This document shows, piece by piece, positions 37,780 through 46,064 of a stretch of 64,000 nt of DNA. The DNA is from Candidatus Methylopumilus turicensis (GTDB taxonomy: Bacteria > Pseudomonadota > Gammaproteobacteria > Burkholderiales > Methylophilaceae). The DNA lies in the NCBI RefSeq assembly GCF_000953015.1, contig NZ_LN794158.1:1116001-1180000 (forward strand), read 5' to 3'. The notes below the pieces were generated by a model. That model was not told where the DNA came from and did no database searches. It was given only the letters and a program-made list of their open reading frames with translations. How positions within the stretch are numbered: the stretch's first letter is position 1; each line of letters opens with the position of its first letter. The translations under genes and the position numbers were made by a program.

Positions 37780-39041
37780 TATCTATCCATACTGCTGATG
37801 TTCATAAACTCATTGACTGTGCCAGTATTGATTTTGATTTTCATCATAGCAAAAAATCCACCCCACTCGGAATCAGCTGACTGATACTTCGCCTGTGTAG
37901 CTTCTTTTCTAAAATTCAACACTTCAAGCCAACCCTTTCTTCCAGCAGCATATAGCCTGACCGACGACTCATATTGACTTCGAGTTGCTTCAACTAATTT
38001 TGAATAAATATCCTTTTCGGCTCGACTAGATTCAACTTTAAACCAGGCCGTCCTCAAATCATCTGCCAACTCTTTTTTTGCAACATCGACGTTTGACTCT
38101 GCCGCATCTCGTTTTGATTCCGATTCTTTAATATTAGAAAAGGAAGAAAGACCATTACCTGGCTGAAAGGTGACAGCTAGAAAAGTAGTGTTTCCCGGAT
38201 AATTCCCCCCATAAAAGTCTTGGTGACGAATACTCACTTGGGGCATAAGATTAGACCTCTTAAGATCCGTCTCATGATCTGAGGCAATCACCTCGTAATG
38301 TAAGCGATTTAGCCTTGGAGAGTAGGCCATCACCTGGGAAAGCACCTGTTCAAAATTTTTATCGAAATCTAGGTTAAATGCTGGCACCCGAAGTTGGCCC
38401 ACTGGCATGCTAATAAGTTGTTCCAAATCGGCTCTAGCGTTCACAAGCTGAGTCTGCAACTGAACCAACTCCGACTTGGCCTGCTGCAATCGTGCTATTG
38501 CCATGGTTACTTCAGATTCAGGGCTAATTTGACTATTTGATCTTCTTTCAATTAAGGCTAGAAGCCTCTGGTGCTCCTCAATATTTTCATTAGATGCCAG
38601 AACCCTTGATTGCAATCGCAAGATTTCAGAGAAGGCTGAGACGGTTTTGACAAGAATTGATTGCTCTGCTTCAAAAATTGAGGCCGCCGCAACAATAGAT
38701 TTAGCCCTTGAAGATTCTATATTAGCGGTAATCCTTCCCCCAGACCAAATCGGTTGATCAATAGTTAGTATAGTCACTGGAGTAGTGCTCAAAGGACTGT
38801 TGCTGGTCGTCACAGAAAATGAGGGGAATCTTTGCCATTCTGCAGCATCCACTGAATAAAGCGATGCCTCGTATTCTTTTCTTTTCATTGTAACCGTTGG
38901 GTGCGTTTGAGTAGCGGAAATCATTGCATCTTTGAGTGATAACGGTATTGGGGAATCCGCATTAACGTGACTACTAAAACTTAAAGCCCACAAAAATAAG
39001 GGAGAAATAAATTTCAAATAGTGTTTAATTTCATAAGCCAT
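37779..39041 (-). CDS. TolC-family outer-membrane efflux/secretion protein
   Basis: The protein is 420 aa from ATG 39039-39041; an earlier in-frame TTG at 39053 is rejected. A signal peptide (HYLKFISPLFLWALSFSSHVNA) precedes two repeats of the OEP fold: LSLKDAMISATQTHPTVTMKRKEYEAS at the start of repeat one, and RLNRLHYEVIASDHETDLKRSNLMPQVS in repeat two. LEVLNFRKEATQAKYQ lies at the end. It forms the outer-membrane channel of the type I system with the two downstream genes and is first in that operon. A 548-base gene-free region lies upstream. Confidence 0.93.
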   Translation of the reverse strand: MAYEIKHYLKFISPLFLWALSFSSHVNADSPIPLSLKDAMISATQTHPTVTMKRKEYEASLYSVDAAEWQRFPSFSVTTSNSPLSTTPVTILTIDQPIWSGGRITANIESSRAKSIVAAASIFEAEQSILVKTVSAFSEILRLQSRVLASNENIEEHQRLLALIERRSNSQISPESEVTMAIARLQQAKSELVQLQTQLVNARADLEQLISMPVGQLRVPAFNLDFDKNFEQVLSQVMAYSPRLNRLHYEVIASDHETDLKRSNLMPQVSIRHQDFYGGNYPGNTTFLAVTFQPGNGLSSFSNIKESESKRDAAESNVDVAKKELADDLRTAWFKVESSRAEKDIYSKLVEATRSQYESSVRLYAAGRKGWLEVLNFRKEATQAKYQSADSEWGGFFAMMKIKINTGTVNEFMNISSMDR

Positions 39042-39053
39042 AATTAAAGACAA

Positions 39054-39589
39054 TCATGTAGATGATTTATATTTTTATTAAAGGAAATCAGTTTATCCGA
39101 TGAATCAATTTTAAGCAAAAACTATTCAATCACTCTTAAGTGCACATTCAATGACCCCTGCCGAATAAACCCCTGATAAACATCCCAAACACACTCATAG
39201 TTAGTTTTGGTAGAGTAATTCTCGATATTCGACCGTTGAATTCCTATCATCAGATTTTAACTAGACCTAATTAACACGAAAAAATCTTACTCATGGAGTG
39301 ATTGCCTGATCGCAAACTACTTCCATAAAAGCGATTGCAGAACACCAAAATAACAACGATTAATTGCTCAAATTTTTTCTCGATACGGTAGCGATTAGCT
39401 AGACTTGGGTGTAATTAGCTCTGACGGTATTGATTGTAGTTAAACTAGGTTGGGATGAATTTATTCTGCTGCCATCTTCTTAGACTGTTAATAAAGATTG
39501 TTTTTAATATTTATTAATGTTGATAATATGCCATCACATAGAACGCTTTACTCAAATGCAAACCAGCCCACAATAAAAATTAAGTAAAA
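39054..39589. other. Gene-free region between divergent operons
   Basis: The stretch lies between the TolC gene (leftward) and the Stf0-like gene (rightward). It must hold both promoters. Several AT-rich -10-like stretches occur, but no pair close to consensus was identified. Short frames on both strands are broken by stops. A decayed gene cannot be excluded. Confidence 0.5.
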
Positions 39590-40381
39590 ATGAGAAATAA
39601 ACAAATTCAACTTAAAAGATTAAAGTATCACGAGGATCAAATGTCCCCTTCCATAGACTTTGCCTCGGTTTCTCAACCTAAACAAAGATACTGCATAGCT
39701 AGTTCACCAAGAAGTGGCTCTACATTAATTTCAAAAATGTTACTTACTACCCATTTGGCAGGCGATCCCAAAGAATATTTAAATCCATTGCTCATGCATG
39801 CCTGGCATCGCATTAGTCATCAACCAATCCTGTTAAATGAATATATCAAGCAGATAGAGTCCAGAAGAACTACTGAAAATGGCGCTTTTGGGATTAAGAT
39901 TCATTGGAGACACTTGGAAAATTTATCAAAAACGATTGATTCAAGAAAAATTAACTCATTAATCAACAATTTCGACAAGTTTATTTTTGTTAGAAGAAGG
40001 GACAAGTTGGCACAGGCCATTAGTTACTATAAAGCAGTTACGACAGGAGTATTTCACTCAGATCAAGAAGGCTGGTTGAATGAATATGATATTCCTGACC
40101 CTCCTTTCAATGGTCCTCAAATTTTGAAGCACCTTACAGATATCACCAGAGAAGATGCATCATGGGAAAATTATTTTAAGTATTCAAATAAACCTGTATA
40201 CGAGATTTACCACGAAGACTTAATTGAGTGCTACCAAATGAAAGCAAAAGAAATCTTGAATTTTCTTGAAATATACCCTGAAGAAATACCAGCAATTCCT
40301 ACAAAAAAAATGAATAAGAAACTGTCAAAAAATTATAAAGAACAACTATTAAAAACTATCGGATTAAATATAGCGCTGTGA
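39590..40381 (+). CDS. Stf0-like sulfotransferase
   Basis: The 263-aa protein carries the 5'-phosphosulfate loop CIASSPRSGSTLISKML at residues 35-51. It is followed by the Stf0-type DPKEYLNPLLMHAW and a FGIKIHWRHLE block, then KFIFVRRRDKLAQAISYYKA, the 3'-phosphate strand. These are the features of the trehalose 2-sulfotransferase-like (Stf0) family, which sulfates carbohydrates. With the TagF-like and TagD-like genes immediately downstream it probably decorates a surface polymer. It ends 3 bases before the next ATG. Confidence 0.87.
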   Translation: MRNKQIQLKRLKYHEDQMSPSIDFASVSQPKQRYCIASSPRSGSTLISKMLLTTHLAGDPKEYLNPLLMHAWHRISHQPILLNEYIKQIESRRTTENGAFGIKIHWRHLENLSKTIDSRKINSLINNFDKFIFVRRRDKLAQAISYYKAVTTGVFHSDQEGWLNEYDIPDPPFNGPQILKHLTDITREDASWENYFKYSNKPVYEIYHEDLIECYQMKAKEILNFLEIYPEEIPAIPTKKMNKKLSKNYKEQLLKTIGLNIAL

Positions 40382-40384
40382 TTA

Positions 40385-41833
40385 ATGGATAAATCTATTT
40401 TTATTAAAAAAATAAAGACGAGCGACCCCTTTATATCAGAAGTTTTGTGCAGAAAATATCTCTCTGAAGTTGGCGATGATATAGAAATATGGAAAATATT
40501 ATTTGATGCCTTAATTTTTACAAAAAATAATTTTGAAGTGAAGTTGTTAGTCGAAAATATTTTAAAGAGAGATTTTTTTAGTGTTTCATACCTATTGCTA
40601 TCTATTAGATACCTACTTTTATCAAATAATTTTCCTATGGCAAGACAGCTTTTTTTGAAAATTGATTTTCAAGAAAATACAAAAGATAATTATCTAAAAA
40701 ATGATTTTTATCACCTCGCTTTAATAGAGAAAATAAGAAATAACATAAGTTTACTTCCGTTAAGTTATGTGGTTATGCCCACAACAGCTCATGAGTTTAA
40801 CTTGAAGGCTTCCAACCTATTTAAAACCGAACCTATAGATGTCGTTTGTTTTATTGCAAAAGATTTTCACTATTCTATCCAACATCGCATAGCGGAGGAG
40901 TTACTCAATCAAAATGTTAAAGTTATTTTTTCAAATAGCATCTGGTTTATAAAAACAATCAAACCTAAGTTAATTTTGATTTCAGAAGCTTTATATGGAA
41001 ATTTATCCGAAATAAGAACCTATTGTCCGAATGCTTTAATTGTAAATACAAGGCATGGGCTAGGTGATAAGAATCATGCTGCAATTGGTGCATCTCATTG
41101 CGATAAAATATGTGTTTCATCTGAAAGTATAAGAGAATTAATGGTTGATGAAATGCTCGTGCCCAATAGTAAAATATGGGTAACTGGTTATCCACAACTA
41201 GATGATTTTTTTTATTCATCGCCAACAAACCCCAGTTCTGATGAAAAATCCCATACCAAATCTATTTTATTTGCACCGACTTTTAATCAAGGTTTAAGCG
41301 CTGCTTTTTTCCTGCAAACTGATTTAGTTAAAAAATTGAGGGGTGCCGATAGCTCAATAAAGCTAATCGTCAAGCCGCACCCTCATTTATTAGGGATACC
41401 TAATTTAATAAAAAGTTGGCTAGACGAATCTAAATCTAATAACAATACTCTTATAGACACTAACCCAAATTCAAATATCACAAAATATTTTCATGAGTGC
41501 GACTTAATGGTATCAGATGTTTCTAGCGCAGCTTTAGCGTGGTTATTGGTAGATAAACCATTGATTTGTTTGATTGATCGTAAACTTGCTGAAGCATCAG
41601 GTCACTATTCACCAGATGCTATTGAATGGAAAATGCATAGTGCAGCTTCTGTAGTTACCAATCCATTAGAGCTATATTTGGAAGTAAAGAATCAACTTAA
41701 AAATCCTAATATAAAGTCTAAACAAAGAGACGTTTTTTCCAACTTTTTATTTGGAAACCTCAAAGATGGTAAATCATCTTTACGAGTAGCTAAAAACATA
41801 ATTAAGTATTTAAGAGAAAATGTAAATGATTAA
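40385..41833 (+). CDS. CDP-glycerol glycerophosphotransferase-like (TagB/TagF) protein
   Basis: The 482-aa protein has an N-terminal helical, TPR-like region (about residues 1-115) and a C-terminal GT-B-like domain of the TagB/F family. Diagnostic blocks are NTRHGLGDKNH, IWVTGYPQLDDFF, SILFAPTFNQG, LIVKPHPHLL and the Ser/Asp loop CDLMVSDVSSAALAWLLVDKPLI. Relatives polymerise or add glycerol-phosphate or other polyol phosphates to surface glycans. It overlaps the nucleotidyltransferase downstream by 8 bases, which would supply the CDP-activated donor. Very AT-rich. Confidence 0.85.
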   Translation: MDKSIFIKKIKTSDPFISEVLCRKYLSEVGDDIEIWKILFDALIFTKNNFEVKLLVENILKRDFFSVSYLLLSIRYLLLSNNFPMARQLFLKIDFQENTKDNYLKNDFYHLALIEKIRNNISLLPLSYVVMPTTAHEFNLKASNLFKTEPIDVVCFIAKDFHYSIQHRIAEELLNQNVKVIFSNSIWFIKTIKPKLILISEALYGNLSEIRTYCPNALIVNTRHGLGDKNHAAIGASHCDKICVSSESIRELMVDEMLVPNSKIWVTGYPQLDDFFYSSPTNPSSDEKSHTKSILFAPTFNQGLSAAFFLQTDLVKKLRGADSSIKLIVKPHPHLLGIPNLIKSWLDESKSNNNTLIDTNPNSNITKYFHECDLMVSDVSSAALAWLLVDKPLICLIDRKLAEASGHYSPDAIEWKMHSAASVVTNPLELYLEVKNQLKNPNIKSKQRDVFSNFLFGNLKDGKSSLRVAKNIIKYLRENVND

Positions 41834-42233
41834 AGTATATGCAAAAGGTGTGTTTGACATTCTTCATTACGGTCATATTAACTTCTTTAAGTTAGCAAAA
41901 GGTTTGGGTGACTGGCTAACAGTGGGTGTGACACCAGATGAACGTGTAATTTCCATGAAAAGACAACCACTATTTGACGGACAAGAGCGGGCTATAGTGG
42001 TGGAGTCCATTCGTTATGTTGACCAGGTTTTATTAGATGGCCCTAGAGAGATAACACTTGATTTTATGCGTGAGCATAATTTTGATTTATATGTTTTTGG
42101 ATCTAAAAATCATGATGAAAGAGAGGTCCGTCTCTACGATTGCAGAGATCTTCCTAGCGATATGATATTGGAAATCCCATATACACACGGCGTCTCAACA
42201 ACTGAAATAATAAATACATCAAAAAAATACTAG
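41826..42233 (+). CDS. TagD-like glycerol-3-phosphate cytidylyltransferase family protein
   Basis: The 135-aa nucleotidyltransferase has the HxGH site as GVFDILHYGHINFF (residues 8-21) and a C-terminal THGVSTTEII block. These match TagD/GCT-type cytidylyltransferases that make CDP-glycerol or a similar CDP- or ADP-activated alcohol. The segment usually written RTxGISTT appears here as HGVSTT. Gene overlap with the TagF-like gene supports a donor-plus-transferase pair. The exact substrate is not determined. Confidence 0.88.
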   Translation: MIKVYAKGVFDILHYGHINFFKLAKGLGDWLTVGVTPDERVISMKRQPLFDGQERAIVVESIRYVDQVLLDGPREITLDFMREHNFDLYVFGSKNHDEREVRLYDCRDLPSDMILEIPYTHGVSTTEIINTSKKY

Positions 42234-42244
42234 TGGCTAGGTGT

Positions 42245-43051
42245 CTACAAAACCGTGAGAAGTCCAGGAATCAAGCTCCGATTGGATGTAGCGATAAAGG
42301 GCGGGTTGAGAATATTTGATTTACCATACACGAGACTTCTTCCATTCAAATCAACAACCACTCCGCCTGCGGCCTCCAAAACAGCTTGAGCTGCAGCGGT
42401 GTCCCACTCGGACGTTGGTGCGATTCTGGGATATATATCCGCTGATCCCTCTGCTATTCTACAAAACTTAAGCGAACTTCCCGTATAACTTAATTCAACC
42501 TCGCCCAAAGACTCAATAAAAGACGTTGTAGCATCATTTAAATGACTTTTGCTCGCCTCTATCCTTTTTATAGCACCAGGATTATATAGGGCAACCTGTA
42601 TAGGCGTTTCAACCCGATCTAACATTCTGTAAGCGCCAAGACCTTGCCCACCCCAATAAAGCAAACTCATGGCGGGCGCATAAACAAATCCCATGACAGC
42701 CTTTGTTTTATGAATTAAAGCAATGTTAATTGTAAATTCGCCACTTCCAACCAAGAATTCTTTTGTACCATCAAGTGGATCAATCAACCAAAACTGTTCG
42801 ACACCATTTGAATTAAAACTAATACTAGTATCTTCCTCAGAAACAATGCTTATGTTTGGCCATGTCTTTTTTAATTGCTCTACAATATAATCATGTGAAG
42901 CTAAGTCAGCTAGAGTAACTAAACTTTTATCCAACTTTTCTCTAACGCCAAGCTTATTCGAAGCATATACCTTCATCACAGTTTGACCAGCTTCAAAACA
43001 AATTTTTTTAAGTATTGGAACGAAATCGTTTAAATGATGAGTGTTGATCAA
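42245..43051 (-). CDS. cysQ: 3'(2'),5'-bisphosphate nucleotidase (CysQ-like)
   Basis: The 268-aa inositol-monophosphatase-fold enzyme hydrolyses PAP, the by-product of sulfotransferases, to AMP. Metal-binding motifs are IVSEEDTSISF, WLIDPLDGTKEFLVGSGEFTINIALI and the C-terminal SEWDTAAAQAVLEAAGG. It lies on the opposite strand inside a run of plus-strand sulfation genes, 11 bases after the TagD-like stop. Its pairing with APS kinase (next gene, divergent) is exactly what an organism making and using PAPS needs. Confidence 0.93.
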   Translation of the reverse strand: MINTHHLNDFVPILKKICFEAGQTVMKVYASNKLGVREKLDKSLVTLADLASHDYIVEQLKKTWPNISIVSEEDTSISFNSNGVEQFWLIDPLDGTKEFLVGSGEFTINIALIHKTKAVMGFVYAPAMSLLYWGGQGLGAYRMLDRVETPIQVALYNPGAIKRIEASKSHLNDATTSFIESLGEVELSYTGSSLKFCRIAEGSADIYPRIAPTSEWDTAAAQAVLEAAGGVVVDLNGRSLVYGKSNILNPPFIATSNRSLIPGLLTVL

Positions 43052-43123
43052 GTTTAAATCCTATAAAATTTAAATCATGCTAATGACGACCTACATTTAC
43101 AAACAAACAGATGCCAACATAAC

Positions 43124-43696
43124 ATGATACCTAAGAATATTCATTATCAAAAAATCAATATCACTCGACATGAACGTGAAAAAATTAAAGACCAAACAGG
43201 TAAAGTAATTTGGCTGACAGGCCTATCTGGCTCGGGAAAATCCACCTTAGCAAACGTCCTTGAAATGCAGTTAAATCAGTTGAAAAAACATACCTATATC
43301 CTCGATGGTGATAATTTACGATTAGGACTTAATAAAGATTTAGGGTTTAGTGAAGAGGATAGAGCAGAAAATATTCGTCGCGTTGCTGAAGTGGCAAAAT
43401 TGATGATCGATGCAGGATTAATTGTGATTACAGCATTTATCAGCCCCTTCAGATCCGAAAGGAAAATGGCAAGAGATCTTATAGGTACAAACAATTTTTT
43501 TGAAGTATTCGTCGATACCCCTTTAGAAGTTTGTGAACAACGTGATCCTAAAGGTCTTTATAAGAAGGCAAGAGATGGCTTCCTAAAAAATATGACCGGC
43601 ATAGATAGTCCCTATGAAGCGCCAATTGATGCAGAAATTCATTACTTACCCGATAGTAATTATGAATCCATCATTAGTTTAACTTTAGGGAAGTAA
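43124..43696 (+). CDS. cysC: Adenylylsulfate (APS) kinase
   Basis: The 190-aa kinase phosphorylates APS to PAPS. It shows the P-loop GLSGSGKST (residues 33-41), [19 protein letters not shown], the active-site [13 protein letters not shown] and the [24 protein letters not shown] block. Length is typical of stand-alone CysC. No sulfate adenylyltransferase (cysD/N or sat) is in the window, so APS must come from elsewhere in the genome. It is divergent from the cysQ-like gene with 72 bases between them. It supplies the donor for the three sulfotransferases nearby. Confidence 0.96.
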   Translation: MIPKNIHYQKINITRHEREKIKDQTGKVIWLTGLSGSGKSTLANVLEMQLNQLKKHTYILDGDNLRLGLNKDLGFSEEDRAENIRRVAEVAKLMIDAGLIVITAFISPFRSERKMARDLIGTNNFFEVFVDTPLEVCEQRDPKGLYKKARDGFLKNMTGIDSPYEAPIDAEIHYLPDSNYESIISLTLGK

Positions 43697-43716
43697 CTAA
43701 GTGACTGTGATTTAGT

Positions 43717-44553
43717 ATGCTCAATATACATTCCAAAAAATCGATAGGTTCCTTCTTCGCATTATTATTGGTCGCACATTTTTGGGTCGCCAACTGTTCT
43801 GCTGCTCAATTTAGTCCATCACTTGAGGATCCAGCGAATTTTATTGAGCTAAAAAATAATAGCCAAAATCAAATTGCTGTTCTCAGTATTAGTGGCAAAA
43901 TTTCAAAAAGCTTATACGATAAAATTAAACTGAATATCGAAAAGTTAGGTAATCAAAATATTCAGCCTGGACGGTTTATTGTGTTAATCGACAGCATGGG
44001 AGGTGACGGAGAGGCAGCACTCAAAATTGGGCGTTTATTGAGAAAAAATAATGCATTTATATTTGTTACCAACAGATGCGCTAGCGCATGCGTTTATATT
44101 TATGCAGCTGGAGTATATCGATCATCCATTCCTAACTCGATAGGCATACACGCCACAAAAATTACGTTAAATGATAAAAACTCTCGAGTGGTTTATGAGT
44201 TAAATCCTGATCTTCATGAAGTGGCCAAAAAAAAATTAATGGATTTTGATAATGGGAGTCAGGGGTTCTTCGATGAAATGAATATCAACCCGAGTTTTCA
44301 TGAAAAACTTAGATCACTCTCTACTGACAAATTATATTGGCTATCACAAAATGACGTTAAAACATTTGGGCTAGATGGCTTTGATTCTTTTTTTGTCGAA
44401 CGAGAGTTCTCAGGCTTTAAAGATGCTTTTAATAAGAATTTATCGCAGGCGACATTCAACGAAAAAATTAATAACACATTAAAACAATGTCTTTACGTGA
44501 AAAACATGCCTCATGTATTTGCGGAGTGCTACAAAAAAAATCTTAGAGATTAA
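43717..44553 (+). CDS. Secreted ClpP/crotonase-fold protease-like protein
   Basis: The 278-aa protein has a signal peptide (FFALLLVAHFWVANCSAA) and a ClpP-like core. IDSMGGDGEAALKIGRLLR (residues 91-109) is the oxyanion strand, TNRCASACVYIYAAG places the nucleophile at Ser123, and IGIHA supplies His145. An acid residue follows in the C-terminal half. Four or more cysteines suggest disulfides in the periplasm. The fold is shared with periplasmic serine peptidase-like proteins of unknown target. It follows cysC by 20 bases. Function inferred: proteolysis or peptide processing at the cell surface. Confidence 0.75.
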   Translation: MLNIHSKKSIGSFFALLLVAHFWVANCSAAQFSPSLEDPANFIELKNNSQNQIAVLSISGKISKSLYDKIKLNIEKLGNQNIQPGRFIVLIDSMGGDGEAALKIGRLLRKNNAFIFVTNRCASACVYIYAAGVYRSSIPNSIGIHATKITLNDKNSRVVYELNPDLHEVAKKKLMDFDNGSQGFFDEMNINPSFHEKLRSLSTDKLYWLSQNDVKTFGLDGFDSFFVEREFSGFKDAFNKNLSQATFNEKINNTLKQCLYVKNMPHVFAECYKKNLRD

Positions 44554-44570
44554 TACTCAGCTTTATTAAT

Positions 44571-45164
44571 TTAATGCATCAACTTGGAAGTTAAAATTGC
44601 CTCAAAAGCATCCTCCACATCTTCATCTGTCGCAGCAGTATTTTTTCTTGTTTCTTTTGGTTCTTTATTAATAGCAATTTGAGGCCATTTCGCAACTGCG
44701 AACAACTTCAATAGCCCTTTCCAAAAAACTTTAAGTTGATCTTGATCAAGCAGAACTAATGCTGCACCCGTAATTCCCCATCTGAAAGTGATCTCAATCT
44801 TATTTTCTTTAACAGAAAAATTAAGCGTATGCACTAGGCCAGACTCTTTTGCATCATTGATGATAACAGCTGGCTCTTTCAATTTCTCATTATCAACCAG
44901 TCGTGCTTTATTTAATGGATGATTTGCCTGACTTTTTTGAAGATCAAGCTGAGGTAAAGTTGAAATTGTAGACTTTGGATTGACTTTAGAAGCTATTGTA
45001 GCAGCGCTAAATTTAAACTTATCATCCAAAGCACGCAACAATTGCCTTGAAATTCTTTGCGTTATCCAAAGAACGATAATCTCTGATGACTCATTTTCGA
45101 TGGCAAACTGAAGCCTATCCTCAACGGGTTGGTAGCGCTGAGATAATTTTTTTATAAAAAACAT
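44571..45164 (-). CDS. Hypothetical protein
   Basis: The 197-aa soluble protein is of unrecognised family. An N-terminal segment RLQFAIENESSEIIVLWITQRISRQLLRAL is amphipathic alpha/beta. A central linker (residues 70-110) is low in hydrophobics. The C-terminal half, EITFRWGITGAALVLLDQDQLKVFWKGLLKLFAVAKW, forms a second compact unit. It starts at ATG 45164 and is followed downstream, tail to tail, by the ClpP-like gene with 17 bases between. No signal peptide. Genes of this shape are usually core rather than island genes, but that is only an impression. Confidence 0.6.
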   Translation of the reverse strand: MFFIKKLSQRYQPVEDRLQFAIENESSEIIVLWITQRISRQLLRALDDKFKFSAATIASKVNPKSTISTLPQLDLQKSQANHPLNKARLVDNEKLKEPAVIINDAKESGLVHTLNFSVKENKIEITFRWGITGAALVLLDQDQLKVFWKGLLKLFAVAKWPQIAINKEPKETRKNTAATDEDVEDAFEAILTSKLMH

Positions 45165-45270
45165 GATACATAACCTCTATAAAAGTGACTTGCCCCCAAT
45201 ATCCGCGTGACATATCACGCACCGATTCAATGAGAAATCAATAAGGGAAATGAATACTGAGAAGTGGTCT

Positions 45271-45347
45271 TGGTAGGCAGTACCAGATTCGAACTGGTGA
45301 CCTCTTGGATGTCGACCAAGCGCTCTAACCAACTGAGCTAACCGCCT
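45271..45347 (-). tRNA. tRNA-Val(GAC), with C at position 33
   Basis: The minus strand folds as a full cloverleaf with encoded CCA (77 bases). The acceptor stem is AGGCGGT/ACTGCCT, the D arm is GCTC-AGTTGGTTA-GAGC, and the anticodon stem is CTTGG/CCAAG around loop TCGACAT. The anticodon is GAC (valine). Position 33, almost always U, reads C. The T arm is ACCAG-TTCGAAT-CTGGT. It bounds the accessory region on the right. Confidence 0.92.
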
Positions 45348-45437
45348 ATTTGTCTTTTCAAAAGAGGTGTGAATTTTAGCGCATTGACCTTGATTAAGCA
45401 AATGAAGCTTACGCACCATCACGCTATAATAAAGACT

Positions 45438-46064
45438 ATGACATCCCCCACTCTACAACACTCAATCTCGACCATTACCGACAACATCGCAAAACAGGGT
45501 TATGCGGTGATTGAACAGTTTCTCAATCCTCAAGAGATTGCATGCCTAGCGACGCACGCCAAATTTTTGCAAAACGCCGGCGAAATGCACAAAGCAACAA
45601 CTGGCATCACCAAAGTAGAGAACCCAACACTTCGTGGCGATTTTATTCATTGGATAGACGCCAGCGATGCAAGTGAAGCTGAGATTGACTATCTGAATCT
45701 CATGTCGGAACTTCAACAAGCGATTAACCAAGCATTCTTTTTAGGCTTATTTGAGTTTGAAAGCCATTTTGCAATTTATCCGCCAGGCGCAGGCTATCAA
45801 AAACATCTCGACCAATTCATTGGCAAATCAGAACGTAAAATCAGCTCTATTTTATATCTCAATGACGATTGGAAGGCTGAAGATGGCGGCCAGCTGAGAA
45901 TGTATCTTGATGAAAATGACACCACTCGTTTTATTGACATCACTCCCCAAGCGGGCAAGATGGTGGTGTTTTTATCGAGCGATTTCCTACATGAAGTCTT
46001 ACCCGCCAACCGAGAACGCATGAGCATTACTGGCTGGTTTAGAGCAAGAAGCCTGAATAGTTAA
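45438..46064 (+). CDS. 2OG-Fe(II) oxygenase (prolyl-4-hydroxylase/SM-20 type)
   Basis: The protein is 208 aa from ATG 45438. The double-stranded beta-helix core carries the iron triad: His and Asp in YQKHLDQF and a distal His in SSDFLHEVLP, with the 2-oxoglutarate Arg in ERMSITGWFR. An ILYLND strand and GGQLRMYL lie between. Such proteins hydroxylate proline or other residues, or small molecules. A perfect TATAAT at 45425-45430 would start transcription at or next to the ATG, so the mRNA may be leaderless. An upstream in-frame start at 45369 would lie before the promoter. The next gene starts directly after its stop. Confidence 0.9.
   Translation: MTSPTLQHSISTITDNIAKQGYAVIEQFLNPQEIACLATHAKFLQNAGEMHKATTGITKVENPTLRGDFIHWIDASDASEAEIDYLNLMSELQQAINQAFFLGLFEFESHFAIYPPGAGYQKHLDQFIGKSERKISSILYLNDDWKAEDGGQLRMYLDENDTTRFIDITPQAGKMVVFLSSDFLHEVLPANRERMSITGWFRARSLNS

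Noticed and set aside
39054-39589. Transposase remnant upstream of TolC
   Set aside because: The minus-strand text has a few protein-like stretches, but too short and stop-broken to assign to a family.
10263-45270. attL/attR direct repeats of the tRNA-Val 3' end
   Set aside because: I looked for the tRNA 3' terminal sequence near the thrS side and in the gene-free stretches and saw no copy.
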